This document shows, in pieces, positions 33,710 through 42,400 of a stretch of DNA of 64,000 bases. The translations under genes were made by a program, and so were the position numbers. Source of the DNA: Motiliproteus sp036960405 (GTDB taxonomy: Bacteria; Pseudomonadota; Gammaproteobacteria; Pseudomonadales; Balneatricaceae); the NCBI GenBank assembly GCA_036960405.1, contig JBALWS010000006.1, forward strand, positions 16,090 to 80,089, given 5' to 3'. Position 1 is the stretch's first letter. Each line of letters opens with the position of its first letter. Below the pieces are notes generated by a model. That model was not told where the DNA came from. It ran no database searches and saw only the letters and a program-made list of their open reading frames with translations.

Positions 33710-34755
33710 TGGCGTCCCTCGCTAGGTTTCACCCCGGCATGAAAACCGGTCAAACTAGCCAAAAACTCCACCAACAACTCAACCTGAGTCTCCGTCGGTA
33801 TTACACCCAGTTGGTGTTCGGTCATCTCTTCTACCGCCTCTTCCAAGGTCTCTACCGAGCCATCGTGGTAATAGGGCGCGGTAACGGCAATATTGCGCAA
33901 CGACGGCACCCGGAAACTATTACGGTCCGACTCTTCACCGGTGATGTAATAGCGCCCCAGATCCTTGAGCCGGGGTTTACCCTCCGCGCCACCGTCATGG
34001 CGATAAATATACAGCTGCTCAAAAAGGTTGGTGCCTATCGCGCGACCGTTATGACAAGAGCTACAACCGATCTGCTTAAACAGCGCGTAGCCTTGTCGTT
34101 GACGTTCGCTTAATGCCTCCTTATCGCCACGCAGATAACGATCAATCGGTGCATTGGGCGTGTTGAGGCTGTCCAAAAAAATCGTCAACGCATCGATCAC
34201 TACCGCTTGGGTGAGATCGGTAGCGTAGAGTTGATTCGATCTAGCCTGATAGCTCGGGGCTAACTTGGTCAGCAGCTCCGGCCAACTGCTATTAAACTTG
34301 TCGGTATCGGTGACACTATCTTCAATCAGTCGCTCGAGCTTGGCATAACGGCCATCCCAATTGAGCCAAAAGCTGCTGGAAACGTTGTACAGCAAGCCGA
34401 TATCACGCTTGTATTTCCCCATCAGCTCGCCGTTGAGTACTGGCTTAGCGCTCTCCTCCAAGCCGATCGGGGGTAGTTGATGGCAATCACCACAGCTTTG
34501 ATCGCCGCTATCCGACATTCGTTTATCAAAAAACAACGTGCGCCCAAGCTCGCGCTTGTCAGGGTCAACCGGAGGTCGCATTGGCAGCGGACTTATCGGC
34601 TCGGCATCGAGGGTAAAGTTGATCAACCGCGCCCTAGAGACAGTCGGTTCTTCAGCGGCAAAACTGTTTGCTCCCCAAAACAGGATAGGTAGCAGCAAAG
34701 CTAGAGCCGAGACGCGGTAATAGTTAAGCCACACAGACACAATTACGGCCCTCAT
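33706..34755 (-). CDS. Diheme cytochrome c peroxidase family protein (CcpA/MauG)
   Basis: A periplasmic protein of 349 aa with a hydrophobic signal sequence (ending near ANSFA), and two c-heme sites: CGDCH in the N-terminal domain and CSSCH in the C-terminal domain. Flanking blocks LGRTLFFDKRMSDSGDQ, NVSSSFWLNWDGR and FRVPSLRNIAVTAPYYHDG are typical. Family members reduce H2O2 with electrons from cytochrome c. ATG 34755 is used; the frame also allows GTG 34764. Either way the start lies inside the end of the upstream diguanylate cyclase gene, and the stop overlaps the next gene (ATGA), giving a tight three-gene operon. Confidence 0.92.
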   Translation of the reverse strand: MRAVIVSVWLNYYRVSALALLLPILFWGANSFAAEEPTVSRARLINFTLDAEPISPLPMRPPVDPDKRELGRTLFFDKRMSDSGDQSCGDCHQLPPIGLEESAKPVLNGELMGKYKRDIGLLYNVSSSFWLNWDGRYAKLERLIEDSVTDTDKFNSSWPELLTKLAPSYQARSNQLYATDLTQAVVIDALTIFLDSLNTPNAPIDRYLRGDKEALSERQRQGYALFKQIGCSSCHNGRAIGTNLFEQLYIYRHDGGAEGKPRLKDLGRYYITGEESDRNSFRVPSLRNIAVTAPYYHDGSVETLEEAVEEMTEHQLGVIPTETQVELLVEFLASLTGFHAGVKPSEGRQ

Positions 34756-36388
34756 CTTTGGCACGATAAAGCGCGGCGTCGGCTAACTCGATAAACTTCT
34801 CCGCTTCCTCCACATCGATAGCGGGGAAGCTGGCAACGCCGATACTGATGGTCACATTGAGGCCGTCAATCAGCGTTTCCTCGACGCTTTTGCGTAACCG
34901 CTCGGCGGTAATCAAGGCACCATTTGGTGGAGTGTTGGTCAAGATAATCAAAAACTCTTCGCCACCATAGCGGCAGGGGATATCGACCTCTCGCACGGCA
35001 TCGCGCATCACATCGGCCAGCGTCTGCAACACCCGGTCGCCCTGATCGTGACCGTGCTCATCGTTGAAGCGTTTGAAGTGATCGACGTCGAACATCAAGA
35101 TCGACAGATCCATTTTATAGCGCCTGGCGCGCTTCAATTCGATATCTAGCGAGTCATCCAGATGGCGACGGTTGTAGAGTTTGGTCAAGCCGTCGGTGGT
35201 CGACAGCTCGCGCAGCTTGGTTTCAAGTTTTTTCTCTTCGGTAATATCGCGTAGCAAAATGGTCGAGCCGATCACCTCGCCACCCGGAGCCAGAATACTC
35301 GAGGCCAGCATCTCCAGCATATGTGACTTATATTCGACCAACTTGGGTTCTAACTTGCTAGGATCTTGGCATAAGTTCTGCGATACCAGCTCGGGGTCAT
35401 CGAGAATATTAAGAAAACCTCCGGCTCGAATCTGCTCCACACTCTTCCCGACCAGGCGTTCGGCAGCGGGGTTAACCAACACGATGTGGCCTGCACTATC
35501 GGTGACGACGATCCCTTCCAAAGAGCTCAAGATGATGGTATTGAGCTTATCCTGCTCATTCTTGAGGCCGCGGTATGAATGCAGCACCTCGCGCGACATC
35601 TGGTTAAAACTGGTCGCCATTCGGCTCAATTCATCCTGGCCCATCACCGGAATAATCTGATCCATATCGCCCTTGCTGACCTCGAGCATGGCATCGGTCA
35701 GCGCATTAATCGGCCTAACTACCGAGCGGCGAATCAAGAAATAGGTAACAAAGAACACCAATACCAGCATCACCACCAGCACCACCAGCGATTGATAGCG
35801 GGTCCGGGCAATATCGTCTTCGATCGGTTTCAGCGAGGTGGTCAACTTCAGCACCCCTCGAACCGGGCGATCTCCACCGTGGCATTTATGGCACTCTTGG
35901 TAGTTCAAGACCGGCGCTAGAAACGTCAACAGCCGCTCGTTATTCTCATCGACCTCATAGTAGGAGGTCTGCTGCTGAGTCCGCAGCACTTCGCGCAGCT
36001 GACTGCTGTCGGAGGGGAGGATCTGATGCAGCCGGGTTTTTTCTTTATCGACAAAGTCGTCATCACCGATGCGTTTATTCACCGAGGTGATGGTGCTGTT
36101 ATCTAGGAAGGCCTCTCGGCCGTTGGTGCGAAGGATCACAAAATCGATCACTTCGGGAACACGCTTTAAGCGCTGGGCATAACTCTGGGCGATATCGGCA
36201 TAGCCGGCCAGCATCACCGTCTGCAACCCTTCGATGACGCTTTCGGTCAGCTTCTTCATGGTGCGCTCGTTTTGCGCCAAGATGCTCTGTTCCTGGTTAT
36301 AGGTGTAAAACGCTATCATGCTCAGCATCGCAATGCTGGCGACCACGCCAAACACCGAGATAATTTTACTGCCTATATTTCTGAACAT
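34724..36388 (-). CDS. Diguanylate cyclase with a periplasmic c-heme (CXXCH) sensor, HAMP, PAS and GGDEF domains
   Basis: A 554-aa membrane sensor. TM1 is about 10-30. The periplasmic domain ends in the c-heme motif CHKCH (166-170), followed by RGVLKLTTSLKPIEDD. TM2 is about 198-219, HAMP about 220-272, PAS about 285-385, and GGDEF from about 395. The active-site loop is GGEEF (475-479) and the inhibitory I-site RXXD (REVD, 466-469) is intact, so the protein should make cyclic-di-GMP with product inhibition. The layout parallels the heme chemoreceptor at 20325-21941 in this window. First gene of the operon with a peroxidase and a GGDEF/EAL protein, suggesting redox or peroxide input. Confidence 0.93.
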   Translation of the reverse strand: MFRNIGSKIISVFGVVASIAMLSMIAFYTYNQEQSILAQNERTMKKLTESVIEGLQTVMLAGYADIAQSYAQRLKRVPEVIDFVILRTNGREAFLDNSTITSVNKRIGDDDFVDKEKTRLHQILPSDSSQLREVLRTQQQTSYYEVDENNERLLTFLAPVLNYQECHKCHGGDRPVRGVLKLTTSLKPIEDDIARTRYQSLVVLVVMLVLVFFVTYFLIRRSVVRPINALTDAMLEVSKGDMDQIIPVMGQDELSRMATSFNQMSREVLHSYRGLKNEQDKLNTIILSSLEGIVVTDSAGHIVLVNPAAERLVGKSVEQIRAGGFLNILDDPELVSQNLCQDPSKLEPKLVEYKSHMLEMLASSILAPGGEVIGSTILLRDITEEKKLETKLRELSTTDGLTKLYNRRHLDDSLDIELKRARRYKMDLSILMFDVDHFKRFNDEHGHDQGDRVLQTLADVMRDAVREVDIPCRYGGEEFLIILTNTPPNGALITAERLRKSVEETLIDGLNVTISIGVASFPAIDVEEAEKFIELADAALYRAKDEGRNCVCVA

Positions 36389-36556
36389 ATGATGGGTTCG
36401 ACTGCAACGGACAATGAAGGTAGTTCGCCATGCTAATCAACCGATCGCTACCGACGCAAGTCTTTAAACGATTTTGATACACTCGTTTGACTTAAAGCAA
36501 CTTGCAGAGGCGATTTGTGCTTCTAAATGCCACCTCAACCAAGGGAAACCGCCCCG

Positions 36557-37219
36557 ATGGAATATCAACACCGCATTAATGACACTCCTTTTCCATTTCC
36601 TGCCGGTAAGGTAGTGTGCGTCGGACGCAACTACGCCGAACACGCCAAAGAGCTTAACAATCCGATCCCCAGCCAGCCGCTGCTATTTATCAAGCCCAGC
36701 ACCGCACTGGTCGATCTTTGCCAACCACTGCAGCTCGACTCATCACGCGGGCCGGTTCACTTCGAAACCGAGCTGGCGATCCTGATCGGTCAGCCACTGA
36801 CCCGCGCCAAGCCAGAGCAGATTGTTGCGGCGATAGCCGGGGTAGGGCTGGGGTTAGACCTGACCCTGCGCGAGCTGCAAAGCCAATTAAAAGATAAGGG
36901 ACACCCGTGGGAGATAGCCAAAGCCTTCGACGGTAGTTGTCCGCTAAGCCCGTTCGTCGGTTTGGATAAGGTTAAGGATATCGAAGACTGTCGATTACAG
37001 TTAGAGGTCGACGGCGAGCTACGCCAGAACGGTTCCAGCGCCGAGATGTTAATGCCGATAGTGCCGCTAATCGCTTACTGCAGCCAGCATTTCACCTTAC
37101 TGCCCGGTGACGTGGTACTGACCGGTACGCCAGCCGGGGTCGGGGTATTACATCCCGGCATGACGTTACGGCTGCGGTTGGATCAGCTACTCGAGCTAGA
37201 CACCTCGGTAGCGCTTTGA
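36557..37219 (+). CDS. Fumarylacetoacetate hydrolase family protein (YcgM-like)
   Basis: A 220-aa FAH-fold enzyme. It has the metal-binding ETELAILIG segment, the N-terminal VVCVGRNYAEHAKEL and LPGDVVLTGTPAGVGVL near the C-terminus. Small members include acylpyruvases and oxaloacetate tautomerase/decarboxylases; the exact substrate is not determined. I use ATG 36557 by family length; ATG 36527 is also in frame. The last 37 nt overlap the convergent ubiJ-like gene. Confidence 0.9.
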   Translation: MEYQHRINDTPFPFPAGKVVCVGRNYAEHAKELNNPIPSQPLLFIKPSTALVDLCQPLQLDSSRGPVHFETELAILIGQPLTRAKPEQIVAAIAGVGLGLDLTLRELQSQLKDKGHPWEIAKAFDGSCPLSPFVGLDKVKDIEDCRLQLEVDGELRQNGSSAEMLMPIVPLIAYCSQHFTLLPGDVVLTGTPAGVGVLHPGMTLRLRLDQLLELDTSVAL

Positions 37220-37833
37220 ACGTCGCTCTCTACGCGTTCGATCCGCGCCTTCAAACGGTCGCTATCCAAACGTAGCTGATCAATCTGATCGTAGTAACCA
37301 TCCAGCTCGGCACCGCAGGGTTGCACCTGGATCTCCTCGTGGAGCCAGTTATCGAGATCGTCGAGCAGATTATTCGAGGCCTCGCTGGCAGCAGCGCGGC
37401 CTTTGTTGAATAGGTTAATCAGCAACTGCGCCGCCGGGTCACCGATGCAATCGCCCAACAGTCCGCCCCAATCCAGGTCCAATTGCTGAGCGATCTCGCG
37501 TAGCTGGGTGGCCAACTGGGTGTTGCCCTTGAGTTGGACGCGATTTTCAAATGCCTGCTGCGGATCGAGCAGCAACGCCAGTAGATCCGACGGCGCACCC
37601 TCAACTTCACAGTCAGGCTGCTCCAGTGTCCCTTCCGAGACCAGGCTCACCCCCTCACCACCGAGGATCACACCCACTACCAGCTTTGGAAAGGTCAACC
37701 GCAGCAACAGGCTACGGCCCGCTAACTGCGACAACTTGCGCTGTGCCAGCGGGTCCCGCTCGATCGCCTTATTGATCGCCAGTTCAACCAAGATGCCGGG
37801 TTCAGACTCTAACCAAGTGCTTGTCACGTGCAT
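37183..37833 (-). CDS. ubiJ: UbiJ-like SCP2-domain protein
   Basis: A 216-aa protein with an SCP2 lipid-binding fold (about 10-110, including LLLRLTFPKLVVGV and PDCEVEGAPSDLLALL) and a C-terminal coiled coil (DQIDQLRLDSDRLKARIERVE). This matches UbiJ, an accessory factor of the soluble ubiquinone-biosynthesis complex. Usual partners ubiE and ubiB are not adjacent. ATG 37833 follows GGAGGAG very closely; a GTG two codons later has better spacing. The 3' end overlaps the convergent FAH gene. Confidence 0.8.
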   Translation of the reverse strand: MHVTSTWLESEPGILVELAINKAIERDPLAQRKLSQLAGRSLLLRLTFPKLVVGVILGGEGVSLVSEGTLEQPDCEVEGAPSDLLALLLDPQQAFENRVQLKGNTQLATQLREIAQQLDLDWGGLLGDCIGDPAAQLLINLFNKGRAAASEASNNLLDDLDNWLHEEIQVQPCGAELDGYYDQIDQLRLDSDRLKARIERVESDVQSATEVSSSSS

Positions 37834-37866
37834 CTCCTCCAATTACGGTTAAACGGCCACAACCAA

Positions 37867-38280
37867 TCAGTGCTTGCCACAACCACCGCTTTTACAACCC
37901 GATGAGGTGGCCGGAGCCTGATCGCCCGGCTGCGGTTCACGGCTGGCACCTGCCTGTTGCAGTTGCTCCAGGTAGTCTTGCCAAATGCTAGTCTGATTCT
38001 GGCACAGCTGATACAGATAGTCCCAGCTATACAGGCCCGAGTCGTGGCCATCGTCGAAGATCAGTTTCAGTGCATAGTTGCCGCTGGGCTCGAGACCGAT
38101 CAAACCGACGTCACGCTTGCCCACCTGCAACACTGGATTACCGTGGCCACGCACCTCGGCCGACGGCGAATTGACCCGCAGAAATTCGGCATCAAGCCGA
38201 TAGTTACCGTCGGCATATTCCAACTCTAACTGCTTGGATTTGAGGTGCAGTGCAATTTTGCTCGGACGCTGTTCGCTCAC
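37867..38280 (-). CDS. DUF971 / gamma-butyrobetaine-hydroxylase-like N-terminal domain protein
   Basis: A 137-aa protein with a single DUF971 domain (LELEYADGNYRLDAEFLRVNSPSAEVRGHG, then LIFDDGHDSGLYSWDYLYQL) and a short Cys-rich tail (SGCKSGGCGKH) that could bind a metal. The stand-alone domain is found in many proteobacteria next to hslVU or quinone genes; its function is unknown. Confidence 0.88.
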   Translation of the reverse strand: MSEQRPSKIALHLKSKQLELEYADGNYRLDAEFLRVNSPSAEVRGHGNPVLQVGKRDVGLIGLEPSGNYALKLIFDDGHDSGLYSWDYLYQLCQNQTSIWQDYLEQLQQAGASREPQPGDQAPATSSGCKSGGCGKH

Positions 38281-38322
38281 GGTTATCTCCTGTTTTTAGG
38301 CCCTAAGTAAGGCCTCTGGATG

Positions 38323-38348
38323 GCTAACCCTAGCGTGCCAGGGTTAGC
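38323..38348 (-). other. Hairpin between hslU and the DUF971 gene
   Basis: Perfect 9-bp stem GCTAACCCT/AGGGTTAGC with an 8-nt loop, 17 bp past the hslU stop. There is no T-run on the minus strand, so it may stabilise or punctuate the transcript and not terminate it. Confidence 0.45.
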
Positions 38349-38364
38349 TAGCGATACTTTGGCT

Positions 38365-39690
38365 TTAAAGGATGTACTGGCTCAGATCTTCATCTTTTGC
38401 CAGCTCACCCAACGCCTCTTCGACGTAGGCCGCATCGACCACCAGCTTTTGGTCCTGACTTTCACCGGCGGTAAAAGAGACCTCCTCCAGTAACCGCTCC
38501 ATCATCGTGTGCAGGCGGCGAGCACCGATATTCTCGGTCCGCTCATTGACGTCGAACGCCATCTGCGCGATCCGTTCGATGCCGTCTTCACGAAACTCCA
38601 ACTTGACCCCTTCGGTACCCAGCAGGGCTTGGTACTGCTCGGTCAACGAGGCGTCGGGTTCGGTCAAGATACGTTTGAAATCCTCCGGTGTCAGCGCCGA
38701 CAGCTCGACCCTGATCGGCAAGCGGCCTTGCAGTTCAGGAATCAGATCCGAGGGCTTGGATAGGTGGAATGCACCCGAGGCGATAAACAATACGTGGTCG
38801 GTCTTGACCATGCCGTACTTGGTGTTGACCGTAGAACCCTCGATCAACGGTAGCAGGTCGCGCTGGACCCCCTCGCGCGACACATCGCCACCACCGCCCG
38901 ACTCGGCCCGCTTGGCGACCTTATCGATCTCATCAAGGAACACGATACCGTTCTGCTCGACCATATCCACCGCTCGCTGCTGGATATCATCCTCTTTGAC
39001 CAGCGCCGCCGCCTCCTCGTCGCGCAGGATTTTAAGGGCATCTTTAACCTTCATCCGTCGGCTCTTGCGCTTGTCGCCGCCCAGATTGGAGAACATACCC
39101 TGAAGCTGATTGGTCATCTCCTCCATCCCCGGAGGCGCCATGATTTCGACCCCAACCGGCTTGGAGCTGACTTCGATATCGATCTCTTTATCGTCCAGGT
39201 CGCCTTCGCGCAGTTTCTTGCGGAATAACTGGCGAGTACCGCCCGACTCACGCTCGGATGACTCTTCGCCACGGGCGGGCGGCAGCAGTGCGTCCAGAAT
39301 ACGCTCTTCGGCCGCATCGTCGGCACGATGACCGACCTTAGCCATCTCGCTTTCGCGTAACATCTTGACCGCCATATCGACCAGATCGCGGACGATCGAC
39401 TCAACATCGCGCCCTACATAGCCTACTTCGGTAAACTTAGTCGCTTCTATCTTGATAAAGGGCGCGTTGGCCAGCTTCGCCAGGCGACGAGCGATCTCGG
39501 TTTTACCGACCCCGGTCGGGCCGATCATCAGGATATTTTTGGGCGAAATCTCAACCCGCAACGCCTCGGGTAGCTGCATCCGCCGCCAGCGATTACGCAG
39601 CGCGATCGCCACCGCACGCTTGGCATCGGCCTGACCGACAATATGATGATCGAGTTCGTGAACAATTTCGCGAGGTGTCATTTGGGACAT
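38365..39690 (-). CDS. hslU: HslUV protease ATPase subunit HslU
   Basis: AAA+ unfoldase that feeds substrates to HslV. The 441-aa product has the N-terminal MTPREIVHELDHHIVGQADAKRAVAIALRNRWRR, Walker A GPTGVGKTE, Walker B FLDEIDK, an intermediate I-domain (about 110-240) and the sensor-2 region GARRLHTMMERLLEE. The C-terminal tail SQYIL is the segment that docks into HslV. It is 33 bp downstream of hslV. Confidence 0.98.
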   Translation of the reverse strand: MSQMTPREIVHELDHHIVGQADAKRAVAIALRNRWRRMQLPEALRVEISPKNILMIGPTGVGKTEIARRLAKLANAPFIKIEATKFTEVGYVGRDVESIVRDLVDMAVKMLRESEMAKVGHRADDAAEERILDALLPPARGEESSERESGGTRQLFRKKLREGDLDDKEIDIEVSSKPVGVEIMAPPGMEEMTNQLQGMFSNLGGDKRKSRRMKVKDALKILRDEEAAALVKEDDIQQRAVDMVEQNGIVFLDEIDKVAKRAESGGGGDVSREGVQRDLLPLIEGSTVNTKYGMVKTDHVLFIASGAFHLSKPSDLIPELQGRLPIRVELSALTPEDFKRILTEPDASLTEQYQALLGTEGVKLEFREDGIERIAQMAFDVNERTENIGARRLHTMMERLLEEVSFTAGESQDQKLVVDAAYVEEALGELAKDEDLSQYIL

Positions 39691-39723
39691 GGGGTTATCT
39701 CGTATTCAGTGAGCGGAGGCACA

Positions 39724-40275
39724 TTAACTCGATGCGGTAGTATCGGCAGCAAGGCCTTCGATTGTTTCGATGTTGAGCTGATGATTGGTAAAGACACAGA
39801 TATCAGCCGCAATATTCAGACTCTTTTCGACAATCTCGTGGGCTGTCAGTTCGGTATTCTCCAGCAGCGCACGCGCCGACGCATGGGCAAAGTTACCACC
39901 CGAACCGATCGCCACCAGGCCATGCTCGGGTTCAACCACGTCGCCATTACCGGAGATGATCAACGAGGCCTGATCGTTGGCCACCACCAGCATCGCCTCT
40001 AACCGCCGCAGTGCACGGTCGCTACGCCACTCTTTGGCCATCTCCACCGCAGCCTTAACCAGATTGCCCTGGTACTTTTCCAGCTGCGCTTCAAAGCGTT
40101 CAAACAGGGTAAAGGCATCGGCGGTACCGCCAGCAAACCCGGCGATTACCTGATTTTTAAACAACCGCCTAACTTTGCGGGCGTTACCCTTCATAACGGT
40201 GTTGCCGAGCGAAACCTGACCGTCTCCGCCCAGCGCCACTTGATCGCCACGACGGACGGATACAATGGTAGTCAT
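39724..40275 (-). CDS. hslV: HslUV protease peptidase subunit HslV
   Basis: Proteasome-related threonine peptidase, 183 aa. After removal of Met1 the nucleophile is Thr in TTIVSVRRGDQVALGGDGQVSLG. The lysine of the active site is in MKGNARKVRRL, and GFAGGTADAFTLFERFE is conserved. First of hslV-hslU, downstream of the SPOR protein, as in Pseudomonas. Confidence 0.98.
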   Translation of the reverse strand: MTTIVSVRRGDQVALGGDGQVSLGNTVMKGNARKVRRLFKNQVIAGFAGGTADAFTLFERFEAQLEKYQGNLVKAAVEMAKEWRSDRALRRLEAMLVVANDQASLIISGNGDVVEPEHGLVAIGSGGNFAHASARALLENTELTAHEIVEKSLNIAADICVFTNHQLNIETIEGLAADTTASS

Positions 40276-40421
40276 AACTATGGCCTTGATACCGGCGCAA
40301 TAATCATCACTGCGCCTAAGGTGAATCGATTGAAAGCAAATATGGTTACGAAATGCGAGATTTCAAGCCAACAGGTGTTAGCAAGGCGCTCAAACTTTAG
40401 CCGTAACAGAGACTGGGGAAC

Positions 40422-41021
40422 CTAGAGTTTGACTTCCATCGGCTGCAGATTCATCCGCACCAACTGGTCTTGCGCCTTGTTGAGCTTAGAGCGCGAGGCG
40501 AACGGGCCCACTCGAACCCGATACCAAACCGAACCATTAGCCGACACCACCTTGCTGGTGGTGGCGTTGGGCATTCCGGTCAGCAGCAGCTTGGCGCGCA
40601 AGCTATCGGCGTCGCGGGCGCGCCGGAACGAGCCCGCCTGCAGCAGGTATCTGCTGTAATCGGCGGCAGACTTGGGGGTCGATTTATAAGCCTCGACTTC
40701 AGCCGGTATCACTTCGCTTTCGGGAAGCAGTTTGTAGAACTTATAACCATCGTCGGCTTTCGCCGTCGCCTTGGGTTGAGGCTTTGGCTTTGGCTTGGCA
40801 ACCGGTTTAGACGCAGCTTGCTGGACGCTCTGCTGGGTCGCCTGCGGGTCAGGACTAACACCCATCAACTGGTAAAGGCCATAACCCAAGCCGGCGACCA
40901 GCACTAACACTGCCAACGCGGGCCATATCGGCCGTTTTGGCGGTGGTGGCGGCGCGGGGGAGTTTTTGCGTGCTGCCGGGCGCTTGGCAGAGTTCGAGCG
41001 CTTTGCGTAATCGTGGGCCAT
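40422..41021 (-). CDS. SPOR-domain protein (FtsN-like)
   Basis: A 199-aa inner-membrane protein. It has a short basic cytoplasmic N-terminus with a proline run (PAPPPPPKRP), one transmembrane helix (about 31-52), a Lys/Pro-rich linker, and a C-terminal SPOR domain (about 120-199, YLLQAGSFRRARDADSLRAKL and WYRVRVGPF) that binds denuded peptidoglycan at the septum. The topology and the position next to hslVU are those of FtsN in pseudomonads. Likely a cell-division protein. Confidence 0.88.
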   Translation of the reverse strand: MAHDYAKRSNSAKRPAARKNSPAPPPPPKRPIWPALAVLVLVAGLGYGLYQLMGVSPDPQATQQSVQQAASKPVAKPKPKPQPKATAKADDGYKFYKLLPESEVIPAEVEAYKSTPKSAADYSRYLLQAGSFRRARDADSLRAKLLLTGMPNATTSKVVSANGSVWYRVRVGPFASRSKLNKAQDQLVRMNLQPMEVKL

Positions 41022-41732
41022 AAGTCAGCAGCAGTGGGTTAGTTGTAATGCAGGGGTGGTTATTATCGCCTGAACGGCGGGGGAGTTCCAAGGCTATTGT
41101 TCTCGGTCTTGTTTAATTATTGCGTGCATTGCTGGTTTCTTATTGCGCCCTCCCGGGCACCGTCATTTTTGTCAGACGCAACAAAAACGAAGCAAAAAAT
41201 GCTAATTCACAGTGCTTCATAACCCCGCTACTTGCCGACTTCGTCGGTGCCCTGCGCGTTGTACTCGGAAATGGCCGCTGGGGAAACTCGGCGACTACGT
41301 CACCTCAAACATCCCCAGCTCAATTCCATTACCAAGCAGCAATGCTCGGCTGCGTAGAGGGGTATGTGCCAACTGATAAGCCAAATTTCCTACACACCAA
41401 CACCAACACCAACATATCAGGATGGCACCGATCCCCCATCTAAACCGATAAAATCCAGTCTGATAAATGCCCGTTAGGGGCGAGCTATGGATGGCGAGAC
41501 GGGCAGCTGAGGCAGGATGCCGAATCTGTCAGCTTCAGGCTGGGTTTTATGGCGCCCAACGGGCGATACAGGTCTGACAAAAGGTATTGTTTGCGGCACC
41601 ACCCAGCTACTGATAGATTCAGGAGAACTCTCAAATCAAGATCCATCTAAACAGTACGAAATTCTCGCCAAGCAAGTGTGTCTTCATACGGTAAATACGA
41701 CCAGCATCCAACACTCGAATTGTCAGCAATTT
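41022..41732. other. Non-coding or degenerate island between the SPOR gene and the HEPN-like gene
   Basis: No convincing gene. It contains three tandem CACCAA units (41395-41412), an inverted-repeat structure (41469-41564) and a stretch around 41160-41330 with frames that look like neither conserved proteins nor argS, the gene expected here. The motif AACCCCGCTAC at 41221-41231 also occurs in the radA hairpin at 50160-50170. It may be the scar of an insertion. Confidence 0.45.
41469..41564. repeat. Structured inverted repeat of about 96 bp
   Basis: Outer arms GCCCGTTAGGGGCG (41469-41482) and CGCCCAACGGGC (41553-41564) pair with a 2-nt bulge. Inside are AGCTGA/TCAGCT and GGCA/TGCC pairs. The arms resemble integron attC core boxes (GTTAGGG, GCCCAAC) but in the wrong relative order for an attC. 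It lies just upstream of the AT-rich HEPN-like gene. Confidence 0.4.
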
Positions 41733-42386
41733 ATGCGTGAAACAATTGATAACCTAAGAAGAGAACTTGAAACCACTATTCGAGTACTCCATGCCTTAAA
41801 AAGGTTCAGGCTATTTGCATCTAGACAAAGTGATGTAGATCGAATAAACCGCAATCCTGATTTTTGGATTATCTACGAAGTTTCTGTCCGCACGAATCTG
41901 TTTATCGGTTTAAGACGCCTATACGAAGGAAAGAATGGAACCTTCAATTTTCAACGTTTTATAGCCATCTGCATCAACAACATCTCTGACTTCTCAGCTG
42001 ATCGGCTGAGACAACGAAAGATGGTAGGAAGCTATAAAGCAAATGAGTGGATTGAGTCTTACTTGGAAAATATCTACGAGCCAACAGTTGATGACTTTAA
42101 ATCCCTATCAAAGATAGTTAGAAATAATTCTAAGCGAATGAAAGGCATATATACCGATGCCGCCTCAAGAATATATGCGCATGCCATCCACATGGATCGT
42201 ACTTCAATTGCAGAAATAACCGATCAACTTGATTTTGATGAAATGGAGATAGCCCTTGATTCCATGTGGCATTGCTACGAACAAATATGGCAAATGTATG
42301 AGAATGGCCGAAGCCCTATTTTTGATATTTCAGAGTACCCAAACAAACAAGAAGTCTACGATTGTCTAGATACACAACTCGGTTAG
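41733..42386 (+). CDS. HEPN/AbiU2-like protein, AT-rich, probably acquired
   Basis: A 217-aa protein predicted almost wholly helical. The pattern NPDFWIIYEVSVRTNLFIGLRRLYEG, then SRIYAHAIHMDR (an R-X3-H motif next to AH) and a terminal helix (LDSMWHCYEQIWQMYE) fits the HEPN_AbiU2 group, whose members include abortive-infection and toxin-like RNases. This is pattern recognition, not a search. The base composition is visibly more AT-rich than all neighbours. The frame is open from 41517, but the first part crosses the inverted repeat; I see no good ribosome site at any start, so the start is uncertain. No antitoxin-like partner is adjacent. Confidence 0.6.
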   Translation: MRETIDNLRRELETTIRVLHALKRFRLFASRQSDVDRINRNPDFWIIYEVSVRTNLFIGLRRLYEGKNGTFNFQRFIAICINNISDFSADRLRQRKMVGSYKANEWIESYLENIYEPTVDDFKSLSKIVRNNSKRMKGIYTDAASRIYAHAIHMDRTSIAEITDQLDFDEMEIALDSMWHCYEQIWQMYENGRSPIFDISEYPNKQEVYDCLDTQLG

Positions 42387-42400
42387 TCAAAAACTCCACC

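Noticed and set aside
41395..41412. CACCAA tandem repeat as a CRISPR or VNTR
   Set aside because: Only three 6-bp units; no spacers, no cas genes. No CRISPR array is seen anywhere in the window.
41120..41443. 107-aa frame in the island next to the SPOR gene
   Set aside because: No ribosome site, mixed composition and no recognisable domain; treated as degenerate sequence.
41469..41564. Integron attC site
   Set aside because: Core-like boxes occur in the wrong order (GTTAGGG left, GCCCAAC right) and no integrase or cassette series is present.
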